Notes under the pieces: generated by a model | Seen by the model: only the letters and a program-made list of their open reading frames with translations | Databases searched by the model: none | What the model was told of the DNA's origin: nothing | From: Gammaproteobacteria bacterium | Lineage (GTDB): Bacteria; Pseudomonadota; Gammaproteobacteria; Steroidobacterales; Steroidobacteraceae | Direction of reading: 5' to 3' | Assembly: GCA_005877965.1 (NCBI GenBank) | Contig: VBNP01000221.1 | Location: 1 to 5,463 of the forward strand | Length of the DNA: 5,463 bases | Position numbers and translations under genes: made by a program | Shown: one piece after another, positions 1 through 5,463 of the stretch | How positions within the stretch are numbered: position 1 is the stretch's first letter | Layout: each line of letters opens with the position of its first letter

Positions 1-407
1 AGGAGCACAGCCCGGATTTCCCGCCCGATGTGCCGGACGCCGCCCGTGAGGGGACGCGGCGCAACATGCTCGGGGAGGCGCTGCTCGATGCCGAGCGCAA
101 CCCGCAGATCGTGTTGCGGGCCGTGCGGCTCGAGTCCGCCGGCGAGGCCGGCGGCGAAGCGCGGGCGGTGCTGGCCCGCGTGCAGACCACGGTGCGCGGG
201 GAGCAGCGCACCATCAGCGTGCCGGTGCGCTATCAGTTCACCGCCGGCGCGCTCATCGCATCCGGCGAGGCGCCGCTGCGGCAGAGCGATCTCGGGCTCA
301 CGCCCTTCAGCGCCCTGCTCGGGGCATTGCAGGTGCAGGACGAGATGCGCGTCAGGTTCCGCATCGTGGCGCGCGCCGCCGGGTCGCCCCCCGGCGCGCA
401 GCCCTGA
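1..407 (+). CDS. YceI-like domain protein, C-terminal part (5' truncated by window edge)
   Basis: The reading frame is open from the left edge (first full codon at 3) to a TGA at 405-407, giving about 134 residues. A GTG at 30 and an ATG at 66 lie in frame, but residues before them continue the same protein, so the true start is probably off the window. The pattern is that of YceI-domain proteins: a TRRNMLGEALLDAERNPQI segment (the usual 'R..M...VL.aerYPeI' block), a V(R)GEQRTISVPV strand (usually 'lHGvtrpv.lPv'), then LRQSDLGLTPFSALLGALQV, close to the family's 'l.QsDfGi.PFS...GAL.V.D'. YceI domains form a lipocalin-like beta barrel that can hold isoprenoid-type lipids, and many are periplasmic. 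The signal peptide, if any, would be in the missing part. The gene converges on the peptidase gene, with 9 bp between the stops. The physiological role is not known from sequence. The family call is fairly sure; the function is not. Confidence 0.75.
   Translation, partial: EHSPDFPPDVPDAAREGTRRNMLGEALLDAERNPQIVLRAVRLESAGEAGGEARAVLARVQTTVRGEQRTISVPVRYQFTAGALIASGEAPLRQSDLGLTPFSALLGALQVQDEMRVRFRIVARAAGSPPGAQP
371..399. repeat. GC-rich inverted repeat at the convergent gene ends
   Basis: GCGCGCCG (371-378) is the exact reverse complement of CGGCGCGC (392-399). The 13-base loop can add a further GGG/CCC pairing (381-383 with 387-389). The hairpin lies in the last codons of the YceI-like gene and just beyond the end of the minus-strand peptidase gene. 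Neither strand has a T-tract after it, so it does not qualify as a classical intrinsic terminator. It could slow or protect 3' ends of the convergent transcripts, or be a chance product of high GC. Confidence 0.3.
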
Positions 408-416
408 GGGTGCGCG

Positions 417-2435
417 TCACCTGCGGCCGAGCTCCGCCAGCAGCTCGTCCGCCTTGTACACCTTGCGCAGCGCTTCGAACATGATGGCCGGATCCACCGC
501 CACCGCGCGGTTCAACTCCGGGTCGAACCAGTAGCTGCCCGCGATCGAGTGGATGTTGCCGTCGAATATCAGTCCCACCAGCCGGCCGCCGGCATCGATG
601 AGCGGGCTGCCGGAGTTGCCGCCCACGATGTCGTTGTTGGTGGAGAGATCGAAGCGGGTCTCTCGATCGAGCCCGGTCTCAACCTTGAGCCAGCTGTCGG
701 GAATCCTGAACGGTTCCTGGCCGGTGGCGCGCTCGAACAGGCGCGCCAGGTGCGTGAACGGCTCGACTTCCTGGCCGTCCTCCCTCCAGCCCTGCACCGT
801 CCCGACGTTCAGGCGCAGGGTGAAGGTCGCATCCGGCGGCAGGCTGGTGCCGTAGACTCGAAAGCGGGCGCGCGCGATTTTTTCGGACGCTGCGTCGACC
901 GGAGCTTCCACCTCGTCTTCATAGCTCTTGCGCACCGTACGGGCCGGCGCATCCACGCTGCGCGCGAATTCGATCATCGGGTCGTTCGCGGCCTCGAGCG
1001 CCGCCGCGCCGCCGTCCCACAGGCGCTGGCGCAGCTTCGGATCGGCGAGCTGCGAGCCGTCCACCAGGCGTGCCGCCAGCGTGTCGGGTGAATCCTTCGC
1101 GAGCAACGCTCGCACGATCGGGGCGTCCGGCCCCAGCCACTCGCGCATGCGCTCCAGGCGCTGCGCGACGCGTGGCAGGGCCGCGTCGCGGTACTCACGC
1201 AGGCGGTCGGTGTTGGGCTTGGGGCGTTCGGCGGCGCCGCGCACCAGGGTGCGCGCGTAGGTGAACAACCGGCTGTTGAAGCCGGCGCCCTGCTCGAGGA
1301 ACGTGTACGGGAGGTAGAGCTCGCGCTCGCGCAGCTGCGCTTTTGCGATGTCCGACCAGGGGTCCCCGGTCGCGGCGGCGAGCTGCGGGTCGGCGGCGAC
1401 CCTGGCCCGCAGCGCCGCTTCCTCGTCGCGCTTGGCTTTCAGCAGCCGCTCATCGAGCAGCGCGTCGAGCTGCTTGCGGCGCGCCTTGATGGAGTTCTCC
1501 AGGAAATTGAGCGGATCTTCCACGATGCGGTCGGCCTCCAGGCCGGTCTTGGCGAACTCGAGGTAACGCCCGCGCAGCTCCGAGGCGCGCAGCAGCCAGC
1601 GCGGCAGTCCCACATTGCGCAGGGTCTCGAGCTGCGCCACGGTCAGCAGCCGGTCGGTGGTGCCCGGATGCCCCGATACGAACACCAGCTCGCCCGCCTG
1701 CGGCCCCTCCGGCCGTAGCGCCAGGAAGCTCGGCGTCGCCGCGGGCTTGCCGTTCGGGCCGTAGGCGCGCAGCACCGACATGTCCAGGCACCAGCGCGGG
1801 AACTGGAAGTTGTCCGGGTCGCCGCCGAATGCGGCAACACCGCGCTCGGGAGCGAACACCAGGCGCACGTCGTCGTAGCGGTGGTACTTGTACAGCCAGT
1901 ACTGCCCGCCCTGGTAGAGGTCGACGGATTCGCACTTCAGCGGCCCGGATTTCGCATGCTGGCTTGCCTGCTCGCAGGCCTGCTCGAGTTGCGTCAGGGT
2001 CTTCTTGCGGGTGTCGTTCGCCGCGCGGTCATCGAGTCCGCGGATCGCCGCGGCGACCTTGTCGGTGACGTTCTCCACGCCCATCAGGACATCCGCGATC
2101 TGCGTGCCGCACTTCAGTTCCTGTTCCCGGGAGCGGGCGAGGAAGCCGCTGCGCACCAGGTTCCGCTCACTCGTCGAGTGATCATCCAGGCAGCTCTCCG
2201 CGCAGTGGTGATTGGTGAGGATCAGTCCGTCGGGCGACACGAAGGATGCCGTGCAGTTCGATAAGCGCAGCGTGGCGCTGCGCACCCGATCGAGCCAGGC
2301 GGAGCTGATGTCAGCGCCGTACTGGCGCTTCACCAGATCGTTCGGAAAGTCGTGGAAGGTCCACATGCCGGCGTCGCTGAAGGCGCTCGGTGACACCAGG
2401 AGCGCGAGGAGGACGGGCAGAAGGCTGCGGCGCAT
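417..2435 (-). CDS. S46 family dipeptidyl-peptidase (DPP7-like), secreted serine protease
   Basis: This is a 672-residue S46 exopeptidase that removes dipeptides from the N-terminus of peptides, expected in the periplasm. Residues 1-20 form a signal peptide (MRR, hydrophobic core, likely cleavage after AFS20), and the mature protein starts DAGMW as in the family. A double-barrel chymotrypsin fold is shown by TNHHC (catalytic His77, with Cys61 and Cys78 placed for the usual disulfide), LDMSVLRAYG (catalytic Asp218) and GGNSGSP (nucleophile Ser608). An alpha-helical insert fills roughly 270-520. GGDPDN (204-209) and NSIK (314-317) match the substrate N-terminus pocket. Gly626, directly after Phe624-Asp625, sits where DPP7 has Gly and DPP11 has Arg, so preference for a hydrophobic rather than acidic penultimate residue is inferred. 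The length is slightly below the usual 700-720. The ATG at 2435 is supported by the signal peptide and by a GAGGA ribosome binding site. It is the last gene of the operon. The family call is very sure. Confidence 0.95.
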   Translation of the reverse strand: MRRSLLPVLLALLVSPSAFSDAGMWTFHDFPNDLVKRQYGADISSAWLDRVRSATLRLSNCTASFVSPDGLILTNHHCAESCLDDHSTSERNLVRSGFLARSREQELKCGTQIADVLMGVENVTDKVAAAIRGLDDRAANDTRKKTLTQLEQACEQASQHAKSGPLKCESVDLYQGGQYWLYKYHRYDDVRLVFAPERGVAAFGGDPDNFQFPRWCLDMSVLRAYGPNGKPAATPSFLALRPEGPQAGELVFVSGHPGTTDRLLTVAQLETLRNVGLPRWLLRASELRGRYLEFAKTGLEADRIVEDPLNFLENSIKARRKQLDALLDERLLKAKRDEEAALRARVAADPQLAAATGDPWSDIAKAQLRERELYLPYTFLEQGAGFNSRLFTYARTLVRGAAERPKPNTDRLREYRDAALPRVAQRLERMREWLGPDAPIVRALLAKDSPDTLAARLVDGSQLADPKLRQRLWDGGAAALEAANDPMIEFARSVDAPARTVRKSYEDEVEAPVDAASEKIARARFRVYGTSLPPDATFTLRLNVGTVQGWREDGQEVEPFTHLARLFERATGQEPFRIPDSWLKVETGLDRETRFDLSTNNDIVGGNSGSPLIDAGGRLVGLIFDGNIHSIAGSYWFDPELNRAVAVDPAIMFEALRKVYKADELLAELGRR

Positions 2436-2440
2436 GGGGA

Positions 2441-2445
2441 TCCTC
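2441..2445 (-). promoter_or_regulatory. Ribosome binding site of the S46 peptidase gene, overlapping the upstream stop
   Basis: On the minus strand GAGGA lies 5 bases before the ATG at 2435, a good Shine-Dalgarno match. Its first two bases are the last two of the TGA that ends the VOC gene (2446-2444). Ribosomes terminating on the VOC gene would stop on top of this site, which points to translational coupling. It also fixes the peptidase start. Confidence 0.7.
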
Positions 2446-3181
2446 AGCCTTCTGCTTCGAGGAGCGTCAGCGCCGTGCCGTCCGGGCTTTCCAGCACGGC
2501 GTTGCCGAGCCGCCCGGCGGCGCCGGGCACGATGGCGGACATGGCCACGCCCAGCTCGCGCAGCCGCGCAATGCGTGCGCGCATGTCAGGGTCGCGGAAC
2601 ACGAGCATCGGACGCTCGCACACCCCGGGCGGGTGAAACGAGACGTCGAGGTAATCGCTGGTCAGCGGCAGGTGCGGATAGGGCGCCGACACCTCTCCGG
2701 CGGCGACGAAGCCGAGCGGCTCCCAGAAGCCCTGCGCGGCGGCAAAGTCGGTGACCGGCAGACTCACTTCGGCGAAGTCGCCGCACAGCGAGGCATCGGT
2801 GCGCGCCACCGGTGAGTAGGTGCGCGCCTCCAGGACCGAGACCGCGTGGCCAAACGGGTCGAGCAGACCGATCTCGTTGAATACCTCCTCGCCCGTGCGG
2901 CACAGCGTCAGCTCGATGCCCGCCGCGGCAAACTCCCTCACGCACTCGGCAATGCCGGGGCGCACGAAGGTGAGAACGAGCGGGGCGCTGCTGCGCTGAT
3001 GCAGGCCGATGAACAGCCGGCCGTCGGTCAGTACTCCGTACGGGTGCGTGAAGGTATCGGTGGTCGGGGCCTGGGTGAAGCCTAAGCGTTCGTAGAACTC
3101 GATCGAGGGACGCACATCATCGACCGCGATGCTGGTCTCGTGGAAGGTCCCGAGCAGCGGCAGTGGGGCGCTGGACTTCAC
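2444..3181 (-). CDS. Two-domain VOC superfamily protein (glyoxalase/bleomycin-resistance fold)
   Basis: The frame stays open upstream to 3517, but that extension is arginine-rich, low in family signal and lies antiphase within hemH. The GTG at 3181 gives VKSSAPLPLLGTFHETSIAVDDVRPS, where family homology begins, and overlaps the hemH stop by 4 bases (GTGA), so it is the chosen start. The product has 245 residues and two betaalphabetabetabeta modules: about 12-120 (HETSIAVDDV..SIEFYERLGF, then LLDPFGHAVSVLE) and about 134-243 (FAEVSLPVTDFAAAQGFWEPLGF, then LESPDGTALTLLE). Candidate metal ligands by position are His14, His61 and Glu118 in the first module, and Glu138, His183 and Glu242 in the second. 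VOC proteins include glyoxalase I, extradiol dioxygenases, epimerases and antibiotic-binding proteins, and nothing here picks one. No signal peptide is seen, so it should be cytoplasmic. The fold call is sure; the substrate is unknown. Confidence 0.87.
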   Translation of the reverse strand: MKSSAPLPLLGTFHETSIAVDDVRPSIEFYERLGFTQAPTTDTFTHPYGVLTDGRLFIGLHQRSSAPLVLTFVRPGIAECVREFAAAGIELTLCRTGEEVFNEIGLLDPFGHAVSVLEARTYSPVARTDASLCGDFAEVSLPVTDFAAAQGFWEPLGFVAAGEVSAPYPHLPLTSDYLDVSFHPPGVCERPMLVFRDPDMRARIARLRELGVAMSAIVPGAAGRLGNAVLESPDGTALTLLEAEG

Positions 3182-4224
3182 GCCGAGGCACCACGCGCGG
3201 TGCTGGGAAGGCGCCCATGCCCGGGGTGCGTCCAGCCCTGGCAGTGCTGCTCGATCAGGTCCGCGAGGCATTGCGCGTGGCTGGCGCGGGCGTTGAGCGC
3301 CGGCACGTACTGGTAGCGCTGCCCGCCGGCGCGCATGAAGGCGGCGCGATTCTCGATATCGATCTCCTCGAGCGTCTCCAGACAGTCCACGGCAAAACCC
3401 GGGCACACCAGGGTGACTTCGCGCACGCCGCGGGCGGGCATCCCGGTGAGCACCGTGCGGGTGTAGGGCTTCAGCCAGTCCGCCGGACCAAAGCGCGACT
3501 GAAAGCTCACGCTCCACTCGCCGTCGCGCAACAGCAGTTCATCGGCGAGCAGGCGTGCCGTGGTCTGGCAGCGGCAGAAGTACGGGTCGCCCTGCTGGAC
3601 GTAGCGTTCCGGAATGCCATGGAAGGAGATCAGCAGGTGAGCCGTGCGGCCTGCGGTAAGCCAGTGCTCGGTGACACTGGCGCGCAGCGCATCGATGTAG
3701 CCCGGATGCTCGTGATAGTCCGCGATGAAACGCAGCTCGGGCAGAGCGCGCCAGCGGCGCAGCTCCGCAGCGACCTGGTCGTAGACGGCACCGGTGGTGG
3801 CCGCGCAATACTGCGGGAACAGCGGCAGCACCAGGATGCGCTGGGCGCCGCAGTCGCGCAATCGAGCGAGCGCGCCGCGCACCTCGGGCGCGCTGTAGAG
3901 CATGCCGACCTCCACCGACAGCGGCGCCAGCATGCGTTGCGCGAGCGAGCCGGCGAGCTCGGCGCGCAAGCGCTCCGACAGATCGCGCAGCGGGGAGCCC
4001 GAGGCCGTCCAGATGAGGCGGTACTTGCGCGCGATGCGCCGCGGCCGCCAGGGCAGAATGATGCCGTAGAGCAGCGGCAGCCACAGTGCGCGCGGCAACT
4101 CCACCACGCGCGGGTCGGAGAGGAAGCGCGCCAGGAACGCGCGCACGGCGCCCGCGTCCGCGGCCTGCGGCGTGCCGGAGTTGACCAGCAGGATGCCGAT
4201 ACGTTCGGGGTTCGCGTAGCGCAT
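3178..4224 (-). CDS. hemH: Ferrochelatase (protoporphyrin/heme ferro-lyase)
   Basis: HemH inserts Fe2+ into protoporphyrin IX, the last step of heme synthesis in Gram-negative bacteria, in the cytoplasm or at the inner membrane. Counting from the ATG at 4224 (348 residues), diagnostic blocks appear in order: IGILLVNSGTP (9-19), FLSDPRVVELPR (34-45), YRLIWTASGSPL (68-79), LPLFPQYCAATTG (133-145), LISFHGIPERYVQQGDPY (198-215) with catalytic His202, QSRFGPADWLKPYT (242-255) and CPGFAVDCLETLEEI (274-288) with the conserved acid Glu283. Length is normal. The N-terminal block has Ser where most homologues have Leu (LVNLGTP). Start choice: a GTG at 4260 would add 12 residues and overlap the upstream gene by 17 bp, with no ribosome binding site visible. 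The ATG at 4224 follows a modest GGGATAGG and gives the typical MRY N-terminus, so it is preferred. The 3' end overlaps the VOC gene by 4 bp. Confidence 0.95.
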   Translation of the reverse strand: MRYANPERIGILLVNSGTPQAADAGAVRAFLARFLSDPRVVELPRALWLPLLYGIILPWRPRRIARKYRLIWTASGSPLRDLSERLRAELAGSLAQRMLAPLSVEVGMLYSAPEVRGALARLRDCGAQRILVLPLFPQYCAATTGAVYDQVAAELRRWRALPELRFIADYHEHPGYIDALRASVTEHWLTAGRTAHLLISFHGIPERYVQQGDPYFCRCQTTARLLADELLLRDGEWSVSFQSRFGPADWLKPYTRTVLTGMPARGVREVTLVCPGFAVDCLETLEEIDIENRAAFMRAGGQRYQYVPALNARASHAQCLADLIEQHCQGWTHPGHGRLPSTARGASA

Positions 4225-4228
4225 GTCG

Positions 4229-4236
4229 CCTATCCC
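4229..4236 (-). promoter_or_regulatory. Probable ribosome binding site of hemH (supports the ATG at 4224)
   Basis: The minus strand reads GGGATAGG followed by 4 bases and then the ATG at 4224. The purine-rich stretch is a weak to moderate Shine-Dalgarno match. The alternative GTG at 4260 is preceded by GCTGAAATACCTGT, which has no such match. The site falls in the 19-bp gap after the aldehyde dehydrogenase stop. Confidence 0.4.
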
Positions 4237-4243
4237 GGCGCCC

Positions 4244-5463
4244 TCAGCCAATGCCGACACACAGGTATTTCAGCTCGGTGTAGTCGAGGATCCCGTACTT
4301 CGAGCCCTCGCGGCCGATGCCCGACTCCTTGACCCCCCCGAACGGGGCAGCCTCGGTGGAAATGATCCCGGTATTCAGGCCCACCATGCCGTACTCCAGC
4401 GCCTCGGCCACGCGCCATGAGCGCGCCAGGTCGCGCGTGTAGAAGTAGGCCGCCAGTCCGAACTCGGTATCGTTCGCCATGCGGATGGCATCCCCCTCGG
4501 TCTCGAAGCGGAACAGGGGCGCGACCGGACCGAAAGTCTCTTCGCGCGCCACCAACATGGCGGCGGTCACGTCGGTGAGCACGGTCGGCTCGAAGAACGT
4601 GCCGCCGAGCGCATGGCGCTTGCCGCCCTGCACGATGCGCGCGCCCTTGGCGGTGGCGTCCGCGAGGTGCTGCTCCACCTTGGCGAGCGCATTGGCATCG
4701 ATGAGCGGACCCTGGTCGGTGGGACCCTTCAGCCCGTCGCCCACGCGCAGCTGGGCCACGGCATGCACCAGCTTAGCTGTGAACGCCTCGTACACCGGCG
4801 CCTGCACCAGCAGGCGATTGGCGCACACGCACGTCTGCCCGGTGTTGCGGTACTTGCTGGCGATGGCCCCGGCCACCGCCTCATCCAGATCCGCGTCCTC
4901 GAACACGATGAACGGAGCGTTGCCGCCGAGCTCGAGCGACAGCTTCTTCACCGTGCCGGCGCATTGCGCCATCAGCTTCTTGCCCACGGCGGTGGAGCCG
5001 GTGAACGTGACCTTGCGGACGCTGGTGTTGGAAGTCATCTCCCCGCCGATCGCGGCCGCATCCCCGGTGATGACGTTGAGCACGCCGGCCGGTACCCCGG
5101 CGCGCGCCGCGAGCGCCGCGGCAGCGAGTGCCGAGTAGGGCGTCTGGCTCGCGGGCTTGCAGACGAACGTGCAGCCGGCCGCGAGCGCCGGTCCCGCCTT
5201 GCGCGTGATCATGGCGAGCGGGAAGTTCCACGGCGTGATCGCCGCGACCACTCCCACGGGCTGGCGCAGCACCAGGATGCGCCGGTCGGCCTGGTGCCCC
5301 GGGATCAGGTCCCCGTACAGGCGCTTGCCTTCCTCCGCGAACCACTCGATGAAGGACGCCGCGTAGGCGATCTCGCCCCTGGACTCCGCGAGCGGCTTGC
5401 CCTGTTCGGCGGTCATCAGCGTCGCCAGGTCCTCCAGGTTCGCCATCAGCAGCTCGTACCAGC
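4244..5463 (-). CDS. gabD: Succinate-semialdehyde dehydrogenase, GabD type (5' truncated by window edge)
   Basis: This aldehyde dehydrogenase oxidises succinate semialdehyde to succinate with NAD(P)+, completing GABA and related 4-carbon catabolism into the TCA cycle; it is cytoplasmic. The frame is open to the right edge. The ATG at 5446 is internal, because the codons before it read WYELL, matching the family's 'RWYdLi' helix, so perhaps 80 residues are missing. Numbered from that Met, 400 residues show TPWNFP (71-76, Asn74 of the oxyanion hole), KPAS (97-100, cofactor ribose/phosphate contact), FTGSTAVGK (148-156), LELGGNAPFIVFEDADLD (171-188, general base Glu172), GQTCVCANR (203-211, nucleophile Cys206) and EETFGP (302-307). 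The segment EIAYAASFIEWFAEEGKR and the ending EGSKYGILDYTELKYLCVGIG are characteristic of GabD rather than general aldehyde dehydrogenases. Lys97 and Ser100 suggest NADP+ can be used (inference). Glutarate-semialdehyde dehydrogenase (DavD) is the closest alternative. It is the first visible gene of the operon; its promoter is outside the window. Confidence 0.93.
   Translation of the reverse strand, partial: WYELLMANLEDLATLMTAEQGKPLAESRGEIAYAASFIEWFAEEGKRLYGDLIPGHQADRRILVLRQPVGVVAAITPWNFPLAMITRKAGPALAAGCTFVCKPASQTPYSALAAAALAARAGVPAGVLNVITGDAAAIGGEMTSNTSVRKVTFTGSTAVGKKLMAQCAGTVKKLSLELGGNAPFIVFEDADLDEAVAGAIASKYRNTGQTCVCANRLLVQAPVYEAFTAKLVHAVAQLRVGDGLKGPTDQGPLIDANALAKVEQHLADATAKGARIVQGGKRHALGGTFFEPTVLTDVTAAMLVAREETFGPVAPLFRFETEGDAIRMANDTEFGLAAYFYTRDLARSWRVAEALEYGMVGLNTGIISTEAAPFGGVKESGIGREGSKYGILDYTELKYLCVGIG

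Noticed and set aside
28..534. A plus-strand 168-codon frame starting with ATG at 28
   Set aside because: It is a different frame from the YceI-like protein, Ser/Arg/Pro/Cys-rich without family signal, and runs into the 3' end of the opposing peptidase gene.
549..1091. A 180-codon plus-strand frame opposite the peptidase C-terminus
   Set aside because: It is antisense to the catalytic Ser region of the S46 protein, has no recognisable domain, and fits a GC-driven shadow frame.
1450..1935. A 161-codon minus-strand frame within the peptidase gene
   Set aside because: It is out of frame with the S46 protein and Arg/Ala/Gly-rich, and the S46 frame is unbroken and conserved across it. There is no sign of a frameshift.
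3182..3517. A 112-residue N-terminal extension of the VOC protein
   Set aside because: This segment is antiphase to the conserved 3' part of hemH, is low-complexity Arg/Ala/Pro-rich and has no VOC signal. The GTG at 3181 coincides with the start of homology.
3163..4332. A 389-codon open frame on the plus strand opposite hemH
   Set aside because: It is antisense to a ferrochelatase with every family motif, has an Arg/Gln/Ala/Gly-rich composition without recognisable domains, and is expected from GC-rich codon bias.
1..5463. Mobile elements, CRISPR repeats, tRNA/rRNA genes or defence genes
   Set aside because: I found no transposase or integrase motifs, no regularly spaced direct repeats and no tRNA-like cloverleaf, and the genes fill almost all of the window.

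Overview
This is a GC-rich window, clearly above 60% G+C by eye, with strong G/C preference at third codon positions. The gene content suggests a free-living Gram-negative proteobacterium. It holds an S46 dipeptidyl-peptidase with a signal peptide, a protoporphyrin-type ferrochelatase, a GabD-type aldehyde dehydrogenase and a YceI-domain protein. A gammaproteobacterium of the Xanthomonadales/Steroidobacterales kind would fit, but that is an inference from family distribution and codon bias, not a marker-gene assignment.

Layout: the left edge (to about 407) carries the C-terminal part of a plus-strand YceI-like protein. Everything else, from 417 to the right edge, is a tight minus-strand run. 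In transcription order (right to left) it reads gabD-like succinate-semialdehyde dehydrogenase (5' end off the window), hemH ferrochelatase, a two-domain VOC (glyoxalase/bleomycin-resistance fold) protein, and a secreted S46 dipeptidyl-peptidase. The junctions are very close. gabD and hemH are 19 bp apart (or overlap by 17 bp with the alternative hemH start). hemH and the VOC gene share a 4-bp GTGA overlap. The VOC gene and the peptidase are 8 bp apart, with the peptidase ribosome binding site built on the VOC stop codon. This looks like one transcription unit whose promoter lies beyond the right edge.

The functions do not form an obvious single pathway. GabD converts succinate semialdehyde to succinate, HemH inserts iron into protoporphyrin IX, the VOC protein has an unknown substrate, and the peptidase removes dipeptides from peptide N-termini in the periplasm. 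The plus-strand YceI gene and the minus-strand operon converge with only 9 bp between their stop codons.

There is no stretch over 300 bases without a gene. I see no RNA gene, mobile element, CRISPR array or origin, and no evidence for a new biological system; this reads as an ordinary housekeeping/catabolic region with a few details worth checking.
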